A DNA stretch of 64,000 nt from a virus, in the IMG/VR virus record IMGVR_UViG_3300046657_000006, positions 1 to 64,000 of that record, one strand, 5' to 3'. Positions 28,554-37,506 of this stretch are shown here, piece after piece. Every line of letters begins with the position of its first letter. Positions within the stretch are counted from its first letter, which is position 1. Position numbers and translations under genes: made by a program. The notes beneath the pieces were generated by a model. The model had not been told where the DNA came from and did no database searches. It saw only the letters and a program-made list of their open reading frames with translations.

Positions 28554-29846
28554 ATGCCTGACGTAACTACAGTCACAAATTGGGTTGACTGGTATCAGCC
28601 CCAGCTAGTCCGTTCTAAGGACTGGTTCAAACTTCGCGCTCCTCTTTGGAACGCCATTGATGAAATCACGACAGGTGAAGTCGTAAGTCAACGAGGTGTC
28701 AGATTCTTTTTCAACAAAAATCAGGCAGGTGGTCACTCGCTTCCCTCGATTTCGCAACCGGATAACAACCGCGCTATTCCGTCTCAGTCAGACAGCATGT
28801 GGGCTGTCCCACAGATGTACACGATTCCCCTTGTTCTCGATCTGCTGCTCTTGAATGATGCTGGCGGCAACAACGGCCCGAAGAAAGCGCAGGCCATGTT
28901 TACCATCCAAGACATCATCAAGCAGACGACCGGAGCGGCGGCACAGCACCAAGACTTCTTCGCGTGTGGCAACGGCGGCGACATCATGGCCTACGCAGGG
29001 TCGAGCTTGGCCGTAGTTGGCGCTGGACAGACTCTTACTTGTGAAACCGCAGCCGCAGCCGCGCCGGGGCATACAAAGGGCGCTGTAAGGCTCAAAGCTA
29101 ATCAGTATTACCAATCCTACGACACCACGACTGGTCTCCCAGAGGGTACTATTCTGGTTACTTCGTCAAATAACAAGACGACTGCGACCGTTACATTGCT
29201 GTCCGGTGTTGTAACTTCGGGAAATCCAATCTGCGATGTAGGTGGCTACAACGCCGCGCCAATGGGCCTTACCGGACTCATCGACAACAACAACCGCATC
29301 ATGCAGGGTCGCGACACTTCGGTAGACACGATCCTGAACTGCCCCACGGTTGATCTCGCGGGCGCGAAATTCACTGTCACTGACCGCGAAACCATCAAGA
29401 CCATGCTTGTCACCCTGAACATGGATGACAACGCACGATCTCAGCTAACCAACATTACAACCCCCGGATTGATGTCTGACCTGCGCAAGCAGGGTTACGG
29501 CTTCCATCGCACGGGTGACGATGCTCCGGCTGTGGACATCGGCAAAATCTACAAAGACGCGGACGGAACCCGCATTATGGAGATCGCTGACTACGATGAA
29601 GATCGTTCCAGCTTCTTCAAGGGCGCAATCCAGAAGCATACCAATCTAGAATTTGGCGACATTGATCCTGATGGGCTGTCGTGGAGAAACCTCCCCGGCG
29701 TAAACTCGACTGGTTCGCGTTCGTTCTACCGCATGTGGGGAACGAACTGGACGCTGGCGATTGACGACACTATGGCAGTCGCGACAGTGAAAAGAGCCTC
29801 GACAACCGGAATTACTACCCAAACAGTTACGGGTATGGGAAATTAG
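28554..29846 (+). CDS. Major capsid protein candidate
   Basis: 430 residues, the right length for a phage capsid subunit, with alternating alpha and beta segments, a glycine-rich loop (CGNGGDIMAYAGSS) and an acidic-basic C-terminus. It follows the scaffold-like gene and has a strong ribosome-binding site (AGGAG). No catalytic motif. Such a protein would build the icosahedral shell of hundreds of copies. Assignment is from position and size, not a recognised family signature. Confidence 0.65.
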   Translation: MPDVTTVTNWVDWYQPQLVRSKDWFKLRAPLWNAIDEITTGEVVSQRGVRFFFNKNQAGGHSLPSISQPDNNRAIPSQSDSMWAVPQMYTIPLVLDLLLLNDAGGNNGPKKAQAMFTIQDIIKQTTGAAAQHQDFFACGNGGDIMAYAGSSLAVVGAGQTLTCETAAAAAPGHTKGAVRLKANQYYQSYDTTTGLPEGTILVTSSNNKTTATVTLLSGVVTSGNPICDVGGYNAAPMGLTGLIDNNNRIMQGRDTSVDTILNCPTVDLAGAKFTVTDRETIKTMLVTLNMDDNARSQLTNITTPGLMSDLRKQGYGFHRTGDDAPAVDIGKIYKDADGTRIMEIADYDEDRSSFFKGAIQKHTNLEFGDIDPDGLSWRNLPGVNSTGSRSFYRMWGTNWTLAIDDTMAVATVKRASTTGITTQTVTGMGN

Positions 29847-29872
29847 CCTGTCATCGGGATGGGAAACACCCG

Positions 29873-30613
29873 TTACTTGTTACGGCGATAGCGATCCGCG
29901 CTAGGCCGTTCTTTGAAACCCAAGCATTCGTCGTCAGGCCAGCCTGATCGTTTGCGTTTTGCGATAAGGAGTGGGCTTTGATTTGTAATCTCTGCCCACT
30001 CCGCTATGCAATGAGTTTCATTTTCATGGGTTAGAAATACGTTTTTCCGAGTGTTACGCGTGTTGATTGTTTTTGAAACCCAATGCACGTTCATTGGCCA
30101 GTTCTTTGATAAGCATTCTTCGCAAGAGCCGCACCAATAGCCACCGTTATTATCCTTGCGGTCAATTTCATGCCTTGGGGGTACTTCGCCTAAAAGGGCA
30201 AAGAAGCCTTCAAACTTTCGCAGGCCGTCGCAAACGGTAATTCCACGCTCGCTGTAGTCCTTAGCTTGCTTGTAGGCCGGATTGGTTGCGCGGGTCAGCA
30301 TGTCGCTCCAACGTCTGTGGGTTGGGGTTTTATTCATTCCGTGGGTTCGGTTATTGTTTCCACGGATTTCGTTAATGAAACAGCCGCAAGACTTGGTCGA
30401 GCCGTTCTTTAATTTTCCTTTGGCGACGATTCGGAAATTGCCACAAGTACAGCGACACAGCCAGTAGCTCATCATTGACGCGGTCTTGGCATAGCCTGCA
30501 AGAGCGTAGACGGTCAGTCGGTGAAATTCCTGCCCTACGATACTGACTCGTTTAGTGTTTTTGGAAGTTTGCTGACGGAGTTTTGAAAGAATGGTAAGAT
30601 CGAGTTCGGGCAT
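29873..30613 (-). CDS. HNH-like homing endonuclease (opposite strand)
   Basis: 246 residues on the minus strand between capsid and a small virion gene. An N-terminal CRCTCGNF...KSCGCF pair is typical of DNA-binding heads of free-standing homing nucleases; GITVCDGLRKFEGFFALLGEVPPRHEIDRKDNNGGYW and WVSKTINTRN form the HNH-type core. AAGGAG precedes the ATG. It is inserted between structural genes without a known host function, as mobile HNH genes often are. The head motif recurs at 33751-34596. Confidence 0.75.
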   Translation of the reverse strand: MPELDLTILSKLRQQTSKNTKRVSIVGQEFHRLTVYALAGYAKTASMMSYWLCRCTCGNFRIVAKGKLKNGSTKSCGCFINEIRGNNNRTHGMNKTPTHRRWSDMLTRATNPAYKQAKDYSERGITVCDGLRKFEGFFALLGEVPPRHEIDRKDNNGGYWCGSCEECLSKNWPMNVHWVSKTINTRNTRKNVFLTHENETHCIAEWAEITNQSPLLIAKRKRSGWPDDECLGFKERPSADRYRRNK

Positions 30614-30715
30614 TACGTTCTCCTTTAAGCTAACGTGATGTTCTATCGCGGGCGAGAATTTAGCCTCTCGCTCGCAACTAAATTTTCGGTAAGTATACCA
30701 TAGGAGGGCAACTAA

Positions 30716-30982
30716 ATGCCTGCTACTTTGACGATAACTCTCGCGGCGGGACAGAACGGATATTCCCCTGACGAGGCCGGGTTCGTGAAAGAAGAATTGC
30801 TCATTACGGGCGCGTCTTCGGCGGCGGCGGATACCGGAACCTATTCAACCCAAATGAAGCAGCCGCAGCGCGTAGAGTGTGGAACGTGCGTGTTTTCTAT
30901 CAGCGGGCAGACCGTGACCTTGACTGATAAGGTAGGTATTGGCACGGCTACGGCTGGAGCAACCGTTTACGGCTACGCATGA
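30716..30982 (+). CDS. Small virion protein candidate
   Basis: 88 residues, beta-rich and Thr/Ser/Gly-rich (MPATLTITLAAGQNGYSP..., QTVTLTDKVGIGTATAG), like head decoration or stabilising proteins. AGGAGGG precedes the ATG; its stop overlaps the next ATG. Located after the capsid gene. No family recognised. Confidence 0.55.
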   Translation: MPATLTITLAAGQNGYSPDEAGFVKEELLITGASSAAADTGTYSTQMKQPQRVECGTCVFSISGQTVTLTDKVGIGTATAGATVYGYA

Positions 30983-31719
30983 GTTCAACTGCACCTCGCG
31001 GAATTAACCAAGCGGCTTATCAGAAACGTATCAATCAAATCACTGGTACGGCAGACGGTAAGCCGCTTATCAAGCTCATTTGGTGTCCTGATGAATATCG
31101 CTGGATGCCTCATAAGCTGGGAGACGATCCACCGGGATACACGTTCCCGTTTTTTTGTAACGGTCGCAATGAAAACGGAGAATTCGAAGCCCCTAAACGG
31201 TGGGGATTGCTTCAACGGCTGGAGTGGGAGCAGTTTGGCCCAACGTGGGAAGCAATTCGTTACAAGAAGCAGGATGGGGCTGTTTGGGACTTGAAAGGCC
31301 CGTGTCCTTCGGAGAAGTACGTTGAGTTAAAGCTACACACCGACCACAACGGGAAATGCTGTCCGTGCTTATTTGACTGTACTTGCGAAGGCTTCTGTGA
31401 AGGGATACCCATCGAGCCGGATGAAAACCTGATGGGATGGATTCGGAAGGTGGCGTGGGAGTCCAAGCGTGATCCTGATGTCGATCCATTTGCTGACACA
31501 AGGTTTTTTGAAGCGACACATGCGCAACGAGAAGTTAAAAACGCGCATGACAGGGCTTTTGAAAAAGACCGGGCCGATGTAGAGGCATTTGATCGTGAGG
31601 CAGTAGATTTATTTTTGAGATCGCCAGTTACGGTAAGTTCGATGGTTAAGTCAGCTAAAGCCCCAGTGCCCTCTGGGTTCAAAAAACAAAAGGGATCGAG
31701 ACTGTACACACTAACTTAA
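30979..31719 (+). CDS. Hypothetical virion-cluster protein with cysteine cluster
   Basis: 246 residues; a Trp/Tyr-rich first half (LIKLIWCPDEYRWMPHKL) and a dense cysteine cluster near residues 132-148 (CCPCLFDCTCEGFC) that could bind metal. The C-terminus is charged and helical. The start overlaps the previous stop (ATGA). Its position suggests a head or connector role; no family recognised. Confidence 0.5.
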   Translation: MSSTAPRGINQAAYQKRINQITGTADGKPLIKLIWCPDEYRWMPHKLGDDPPGYTFPFFCNGRNENGEFEAPKRWGLLQRLEWEQFGPTWEAIRYKKQDGAVWDLKGPCPSEKYVELKLHTDHNGKCCPCLFDCTCEGFCEGIPIEPDENLMGWIRKVAWESKRDPDVDPFADTRFFEATHAQREVKNAHDRAFEKDRADVEAFDREAVDLFLRSPVTVSSMVKSAKAPVPSGFKKQKGSRLYTLT

Positions 31720-31729
31720 AGGAGATTGC

Positions 31730-33022
31730 ATGAGCGTTGTAGAGAAGCAGATTAGTCAGGGGTTCGCACCTGATGGAAGAATTTTTGAGCCGCCTAAAAC
31801 CAATCAAGAACTTGAACAGCCGAGATATTTGGCTTTTCTTGGTTCATTGATTGATGCCGAGATTGCACGATCCCGGTGGTGGACGAAAGCGGGAGGCATC
31901 GAGATTCAGAATCCCTGCCTTCGCTACGTTAAAAACTTTCTTCGCAAGGGACGTATCACCCCGCTGCTGAAAGACACGCATGACTTTCTTCCTTATAGCT
32001 ACGTTGAAAAAATGGTCGGCACCAACCCCTTGGGAGCTGGCTACTTTGCGCAGCCAATACCTCAAGGGTATGTTCCGCCAGCGCTGCCGCCGTCACAAGG
32101 GCAGTTCCAGCCGGGATTCGGTAACTTGGCAATTGGTGGCCCGTCACCGTACGGAAGTCTGGTAGGGCGTCTTGCGCTACCGGGAGAGCAGGTGGGCGCG
32201 ATTCTAACTGGCGCAGAAAACTTAACGCAAACTAACGTCCAGCGCGGCGTTGTGGAGCTGACCACGTTAAAGGGTCATCCTTATCGTCCTCAGCAAATTG
32301 ACGAGATTTATGTTGATCCAACTATTTGGCAGCTCCAGAAAACAATCTTTCCAACGTACCCAATACTCCCAACGCTGCTGGACGAGATAGAGTCGCTGCT
32401 GGACGAGGCGCGTATCCATACGTCGTTGATTTCCATCGTGGATGAAATGCACGAATCGCTAATTCAGTTCCGTGATTACGCAGACGCGGCGATTCAGAAC
32501 GTCCATCACATGATGCGAGAGTCTGCGGGTCGTGCTGGGTACATCCCGCGCTATACGCAGATGGATTTGGTGCTTCTTGAGCAATTGGGCATGGCGCGGA
32601 AAGACCGCGAGATTCGGCAGGATGCTAAAGTGAATCCGAATAGCCGTCTTGAGGAGATGTTTGCCGCGTGGCTACAGGCTCAGACTGAAGAAAAAGCGGA
32701 ATTAAAGCGAATGCGACAAGAGCAAGACGCGCCAATCATCACCGAAGACACCATGAAAGCCCAACCTGTAACTGAAATAATGTCTGACCTTGAAGGTTAC
32801 GACGGGTTTCCCGGAGCATCGGGTTATTCAGGATTCTCAGGTGCAGTGGCCACTACCGAGCATGAGGTAATAACCGCAAGTAGTGACGAGCGATTGCCCA
32901 ACCCTGTAATTCCACCGCTTGAAGTGGCAGAATTCGCCTGTAGCGGGTGTGGCAGGACTTCCCCTACCCTAGCAGGTCAGAAGGCGCACGAACGTCACTG
33001 TGAAGCCGTAAAGAAGGAGTAA
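31730..33022 (+). CDS. Virion-cluster protein with collagen-like segment and C-terminal zinc finger
   Basis: 430 residues. Most is helical and charged; near residue 355 comes DLEGYDGFPGASGYSGFSG, a short version of the GYSG repeat of the 49399 and 63534 genes, and the C-terminus holds CSGCGRTSPTLAGQKAHERHC, a C2H2-like finger. The DLEGYDGF string and its DNA recur in the 22462 gene. Probably structural. It follows the previous gene closely and abuts the next. Confidence 0.5.
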   Translation: MSVVEKQISQGFAPDGRIFEPPKTNQELEQPRYLAFLGSLIDAEIARSRWWTKAGGIEIQNPCLRYVKNFLRKGRITPLLKDTHDFLPYSYVEKMVGTNPLGAGYFAQPIPQGYVPPALPPSQGQFQPGFGNLAIGGPSPYGSLVGRLALPGEQVGAILTGAENLTQTNVQRGVVELTTLKGHPYRPQQIDEIYVDPTIWQLQKTIFPTYPILPTLLDEIESLLDEARIHTSLISIVDEMHESLIQFRDYADAAIQNVHHMMRESAGRAGYIPRYTQMDLVLLEQLGMARKDREIRQDAKVNPNSRLEEMFAAWLQAQTEEKAELKRMRQEQDAPIITEDTMKAQPVTEIMSDLEGYDGFPGASGYSGFSGAVATTEHEVITASSDERLPNPVIPPLEVAEFACSGCGRTSPTLAGQKAHERHCEAVKKE

Positions 33023-33772
33023 ATGGGCACTATCAACTCAATGATGGACGGCACGCTGATACGCTTAGATGATCCGCGAGCGCAGAGGCCGGGAAACGCC
33101 CAATTACTCCAAGAGGTTTGTAGTCAGATCAGAAATTTGTTCCGCCAGAAACGGAACTCAGGAAATGTATGGCAGTTTGGAACCACAAGTGTTGATGTTT
33201 CACCCGGAGAGAACACTTACCAGATAGGTGTTAACGATTTCGGAACTCCGCTTTCTGTAATAACCGTGAACGATACAGGCGACAGTAATTTTGTTGTTCG
33301 CCGCATTCCTTTTTACACCCCACAAGACCTTGCGTTTAATTGGGGGCTTCCGGCCAATGCGGGTTATTGGCTTACGGGGAACTGGAACGATCCGTGGCAT
33401 ACGGCACTTCGCTGCGCGATTTTTTGGACAAACAACCTTCCGTACATTCAATTTGAGCCTACCCCTCAATACGGATGTTCTTATTCCATTAAATACTTGC
33501 AGAACGCCAACAACGTAGGCGTCACAGCGTTAACCGCATCTCCGCTGCCGGATGAGGACTGTGATGTCGTGGAACTCCGTGCCGCCCTAGGGTTGCTAGC
33601 AATGGCAGAGTGGGAAGGTAACGATCCACAATCGAATTCAAACAAGCGCAAGGAAATGATGGTCACCTTGAGTCGGAACGAGCAACTTGCTGCTGAACAG
33701 TTCAACATAGCCAATTTGATTACGAATGCCCCCGGAGTTAAGACACGCGATCAGGCGATGCTTTCTTGGTGA
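33023..33772 (+). CDS. Head-tail connector-like virion protein
   Basis: 249 residues with a beta-rich core (GVNDFGTPLSVITVNDTGDSNFVVRRI) and a helical C-terminal half (VVELRAALGLLAMAEWEGNDPQS...). The size, composition and position between capsid and terminase fit a neck or adaptor protein. It begins at the ATG right after the previous stop. Its last 22 bases overlap the end of the opposite-strand nuclease gene. Confidence 0.5.
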   Translation: MGTINSMMDGTLIRLDDPRAQRPGNAQLLQEVCSQIRNLFRQKRNSGNVWQFGTTSVDVSPGENTYQIGVNDFGTPLSVITVNDTGDSNFVVRRIPFYTPQDLAFNWGLPANAGYWLTGNWNDPWHTALRCAIFWTNNLPYIQFEPTPQYGCSYSIKYLQNANNVGVTALTASPLPDEDCDVVELRAALGLLAMAEWEGNDPQSNSNKRKEMMVTLSRNEQLAAEQFNIANLITNAPGVKTRDQAMLSW

Positions 33773-34596
33773 GAGACCTTCGTTTGAAGAGGGCGGCTAA
33801 GAGCATCTTCAGGACTCCACCGCTTGAGCCGAGATGTAATCGTTTGAAACTTTAATCCCGTTTTGCGTACCCATTGTGACACGGTTAATGTCTCCCCAAA
33901 AGCCGTTACCAAGTGATTCGTACGTTTATTTGAGTTCTGCTCTTCGCTGTTGCCCCATTTTGTGTTAATAGGGTTATAGCCCTCGTCGTTATTGATTCGA
34001 TGTAGCGAAAGTTCTGGTGAAGGTCGTTTTCCCATATCTCGGAGAAACGTTTCAAATCCAGTTTTACCTTGCCATTCCGGGCAAACGGTAATGCCGCGAC
34101 CGCCCCAATCTGAATACGAAGGATGAAGAGCCGACAGGCATCTTTGAGTCATATTGTTCCACGCTGCGTATTCAACGGCATATTCTGGATTTCTTGATTT
34201 CCCGTGAGTGGTATTCCGTTCGCGCACGACATCTCGATTTAGACACCCACAGCTTTTTACGGTGCCTCCTACTAGGTTGCAAGAACTTGCGTAATGCGTT
34301 TTCCCACAATCGCACAAACATTCCCACTCAATTAGTTGCTTTCGTTTTCTGCCGCTCGGACGCAAAGCAAGCAGTCGCGTAAATCGCTTATTAGTTAAAT
34401 CGAGCCGATGCCTCCCCCTAGCGCACCCGCAACTTTTAGTGTGGCCGTTGACAAGGCTAACTGCTTTTACGAAAGCGGTGTTTCCGCAATCGCAAAGGCA
34501 CTCCCAAACGATAGTCCCTTGTCGGCGTTCGGTGGTAGGGCGTAAAGCTATAAGACTGTGGAATCGCTGATTTGTGATAGACTTTCTGGCAGGCAT
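33751..34596 (-). CDS. HNH-like homing endonuclease with duplicated CDCG heads
   Basis: 281 residues. Two copies of a CLCDCGNT...TKSCGC / CLCDCGKT...VKSCGC zinc-like head (residues about 31-59 and 92-119), then the HNH-like core: WGGRGITVCPEWQGKTGFETFLRDMGKRPSPELSLHRINNDEGYNP and TKWGNSEEQNSNKR. The duplicated head suggests two DNA-binding modules. AGGAGAACC precedes the ATG. Encoded opposite to the virion genes, overlapping the end of one; likely a mobile, free-standing nuclease. Confidence 0.75.
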   Translation of the reverse strand: MPARKSITNQRFHSLIALRPTTERRQGTIVWECLCDCGNTAFVKAVSLVNGHTKSCGCARGRHRLDLTNKRFTRLLALRPSGRKRKQLIEWECLCDCGKTHYASSCNLVGGTVKSCGCLNRDVVRERNTTHGKSRNPEYAVEYAAWNNMTQRCLSALHPSYSDWGGRGITVCPEWQGKTGFETFLRDMGKRPSPELSLHRINNDEGYNPINTKWGNSEEQNSNKRTNHLVTAFGETLTVSQWVRKTGLKFQTITSRLKRWSPEDALSRPLQTKVSHQESIA

Positions 34597-34671
34597 CGCG
34601 GTTCTCCTATCGAACTAAGATGTTGGGGCTAGCGGGCGCATCGCACGTCTGCTAGTCCCGCAAATTATAGC

Positions 34672-34971
34672 ATGGAATCTACTAATTTTGACGACACGAC
34701 AGAAGCGTTACCAAACGGTGCAAATCTGCCTGAACACCCCGCGCTCACAACCTCCAAGAAAATCACAGAGTATGGTCGAGTTTGGGATGATGCAGACGGA
34801 GTTACACTACACGGTGGACTTCACGAAGCTGAAATCAGAAACTTAATGAATGGCGATCAGATGGCCTTGAAGCATCTTTACAGGTTCGCAATCAGAAACA
34901 AGAGAATCTTTCACACCCGCAACTTGGTTTGTATTGACGTAAAAACAGAAAATGTGGACACCGCTGACTAA
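34672..34971 (+). CDS. Small protein related to the 50100 tail protein
   Basis: 99 residues. The second half (GLHEAEIRNLMNG...LYRFAIRNKRIFHT..IDV) aligns by eye with GLHEDEIRAIVNG...LYSYALRPPRIYST..IDV in the 50100-50801 protein, so the two are probably paralogues within the phage. The N-terminus is acidic. No ribosome-binding site precedes the ATG. Probably a virion or assembly protein. Confidence 0.55.
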   Translation: MESTNFDDTTEALPNGANLPEHPALTTSKKITEYGRVWDDADGVTLHGGLHEAEIRNLMNGDQMALKHLYRFAIRNKRIFHTRNLVCIDVKTENVDTAD

Positions 34972-35194
34972 AAGCATTTACAACTCCCTGAATGACCTTG
35001 CATCTACCTGCGGGCTTCAAGGCGAGTCAGGCTCAGAAGAACTATTCGACATGCTGGGAGCGGCGTATCTAGAGTTGGATGCTGAGTGCGTTCTGGAAGA
35101 GAGCCATGAAGAAGGGCTTTGTTTAGACATGAACGCAGAACTAGCCCACAAGATAGAAAAGTACCTCACAAATAATCAGCCACGCGGCCACTGA
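34952..35194 (+). CDS. Small helical virion-cluster protein
   Basis: 80 residues, overlapping the end of the previous gene by 20 bases. Helical and acidic (MWTPLTKSIYNSLNDLASTCGL...). Its stop lies inside the promoter preceding the terminase gene. No family recognised. Confidence 0.5.
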   Translation: MWTPLTKSIYNSLNDLASTCGLQGESGSEELFDMLGAAYLELDAECVLEESHEEGLCLDMNAELAHKIEKYLTNNQPRGH

Positions 35195-35195
35195 G

Positions 35196-35204
35196 TGGTA
35201 TAAT
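35196..35204 (+). promoter_or_regulatory. Extended -10 promoter right before terL
   Basis: TGGTATAAT (35196-35204) is a perfect extended -10 element. The GTG start of the terminase gene begins 6 bases later (35211), and no ribosome-binding site is present, so this is a candidate leaderless promoter. No good -35 is seen at the usual spacing, which an extended -10 can tolerate. Confidence 0.6.
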
Positions 35205-35210
35205 TCTACC

Positions 35211-37178
35211 GTGCCCGAAGTAACCCTCGAACAGACCTACCAGTTTATTAAGACCTGCACAGCCGAACAACTCAATAAAATCCTTGAATGGCTGAAGGTG
35301 AATCAGCCTGAAAACTACCAGAAGGTTGCTCAGTATCTTCAGGCAAATCGGGGTTATTTAACCGAAGTCAAAGGCTACGAAGCGTGGCTCAAGATGATGG
35401 GGCCACATTCGTTCACGGGGGATTTTTCCGAGTTTCATAAGGACATCTGGAATTGGTATTGGCCGCTCACTGAGAAACAGAAGCACGGCAAGCCAATGGA
35501 CTTGGAAGACCTAACTTACTTTGCTATCTGGGGGCGTGGTTTAGGAAAATCGACCAACGCCGAGTGGTTGGCAATCTGTGAGGGATGTTTGATTGGAAAA
35601 GGCTTTGTCTTGTATGTCTCCGGCACGGCAGAACAAGCTGAGGCGCACGTAGAGGCCATTAGAGAGCGTATAGAGCAAGAAGGAGCGCTGTCTCAATCCT
35701 ACCCAGCAATGCAAAAGCCGGAAGTAGGGGAGCATAAAGCTAACAAGAAAGCGAAAATTCAAGGTTACGGCTGGCGACAAGATTACTTGATGACCGCTAA
35801 TGGTTGGGCGGTGCGTCCAGTTGGGTTAGATAAGGCTATTCGTGGATGGAAGCGCGGTGACAATCGTGTAAGTCTCATAATTTTAGATGACATCGACGAT
35901 GACGATGACTCGCCTGAAGTAATTCTCAAAAAAGAACGTCGCATAGCCAAGAAAATCCTGCCAATGGGCACAGCGCGAACGAAAGTGGTTTTTGCGCAAA
36001 ATCTCATTCACTCCAATTCAGTTTTGAATCGGATGCACACGCGGCAGACTGACATTCTAGCGCTGCGCAAGGGCGATGAAGCAATTAAGGCGTTTGAGGA
36101 AATAGAAATCCAGCATGAGATTACCCCTCGCGGGCCTCGCAGCATTATCAAGAGCGGTAAACCGACGTGGCCGCACATCGACATGGCTGAATGTCAGTCG
36201 TTTCTTGATCGTTCGGGGCTTGATGGTTTCATGGCTGAGTACCAGCATGACTTCTCTGGTGAGCAGGATGATCGCGTATTGCCTGAATATGATGACCGGG
36301 TGTTGAAAACCCACCTGATTACTTGGGGGCAATTTGAGGCGCTATACAAAACCAATCGCATTCCTTCCGCATGGGCTTGCGATGTTGGGCTTGATATTGG
36401 TTACACAACTGGCCACAAATCCGCGTGGACGTTTCTCTCTAAGGTTCCAGAAGGCTATCCCTTAGCAGGGAGCATCTTTCGTTATCGGGGCTGCGTGTTT
36501 ACTTCAACTACGATTGGAGACATGGAAGTTGCGGTTCGTGGTCGCATGTGGCCTAGTGAGCAGATTCAGCGAGAGTTCATGTCGCATGAAAAACTAGGTG
36601 AACAGTTAGTTCTGAATGGCGAGCATGGCTGGCACTTTCACCCTTGCGATTCCGCGAAGACCGCTGGAATCGCACAATGGCGGCATTTCCTTCGCCCTGA
36701 TAAATCTAAACCGCATCCATTTCATAGAGACGAAAAGGGGGCAGATGGTCTATGGAAGATCGGGTGTCCCGCGTGGTTCGATATAGTTGTCCCAGAACAG
36801 TTTCACGCTTCCGACATGAAGGATGATTTGGGGCTAAAGATTCACCGCGATCAGGCTTATAAATGGAAAATGCGAAAGGTGGAAGAAACTAAATCAGGAA
36901 TGACTGTTGAGCAGCCAATGAAAGCCGATGAGGACAGTTGCGATTCAACAAGAATGCTGACAGTAGCATTTGGGCCAGTTCAGCAGCCCATGACATTGGC
37001 TCAAAGAATTCAATCCATTATACCCGCTGGATACCACGATTCTGAGCTTGCTCAAAGAACTGACATAGACCCAACCCAAAAAGCAATGACAAGCGACATG
37101 GCAAATTGGTTCGCCAAGCGACAACTGAAAGCGAGACTTCCTAAGCCCAAAGACCAGTTCGGGCAAAGTCTCAGGTAA
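35211..37178 (+). CDS. terL: Terminase large subunit
   Basis: 655 residues, GTG start. The N-terminal ATPase has Walker A GRGLGKST (108-115) and Walker B LIILDD (222-227) with a following acidic run; the C-terminal nuclease begins with CDVGLDIGY (D391, D395). TerL docks on the portal, drives DNA into the head with ATP and cuts the concatemer. The gene lies far from terS (19168), just before the portal gene. The start has an extended -10 but no ribosome-binding site. Confidence 0.92.
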   Translation: MPEVTLEQTYQFIKTCTAEQLNKILEWLKVNQPENYQKVAQYLQANRGYLTEVKGYEAWLKMMGPHSFTGDFSEFHKDIWNWYWPLTEKQKHGKPMDLEDLTYFAIWGRGLGKSTNAEWLAICEGCLIGKGFVLYVSGTAEQAEAHVEAIRERIEQEGALSQSYPAMQKPEVGEHKANKKAKIQGYGWRQDYLMTANGWAVRPVGLDKAIRGWKRGDNRVSLIILDDIDDDDDSPEVILKKERRIAKKILPMGTARTKVVFAQNLIHSNSVLNRMHTRQTDILALRKGDEAIKAFEEIEIQHEITPRGPRSIIKSGKPTWPHIDMAECQSFLDRSGLDGFMAEYQHDFSGEQDDRVLPEYDDRVLKTHLITWGQFEALYKTNRIPSAWACDVGLDIGYTTGHKSAWTFLSKVPEGYPLAGSIFRYRGCVFTSTTIGDMEVAVRGRMWPSEQIQREFMSHEKLGEQLVLNGEHGWHFHPCDSAKTAGIAQWRHFLRPDKSKPHPFHRDEKGADGLWKIGCPAWFDIVVPEQFHASDMKDDLGLKIHRDQAYKWKMRKVEETKSGMTVEQPMKADEDSCDSTRMLTVAFGPVQQPMTLAQRIQSIIPAGYHDSELAQRTDIDPTQKAMTSDMANWFAKRQLKARLPKPKDQFGQSLR

Positions 37179-37246
37179 AGCAGCGAAAGTTGTTGCAGTT
37201 AAAGCAGTTTACCTTTAGACTACGCTCCCAGAGAGGTTTATGGTGA

Positions 37247-37435
37247 TTGCCTGCTAAATCTACTGCCCAATTTCGATTCATGCAAGCCGTGGCGCACGGA
37301 AGCGTCAAGAAGTCGGGGCTGTCTCGCGCGGTTGCAGCAGAATACGTTAGCGGTCAATCACCAAAGGGTTTACCTGACCACGCAAAGAAACCGAAAAGAC
37401 GAGGGATTGAACATATAAAGGTCGGGAAGCATTGA
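37247..37435 (+). CDS. Small basic phage protein (DUF3008-like)
   Basis: 62 residues with TTG start at 37247, giving MPAKSTAQFRFMQAVAHG..., close to the DUF3008-type pattern PAKSKAQQRFM found in many phages, ending in a basic tail. The resemblance supports the TTG rather than the internal ATG. Role unknown; often near head genes. Confidence 0.65.
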   Translation: MPAKSTAQFRFMQAVAHGSVKKSGLSRAVAAEYVSGQSPKGLPDHAKKPKRRGIEHIKVGKH

Positions 37436-37506
37436 AAATTAAGTTGGGCGACTAAGCTCTCGCAAGCTCGCCGCCCGATCACAGCATTACTGATTAAGGA
37501 GATGCT

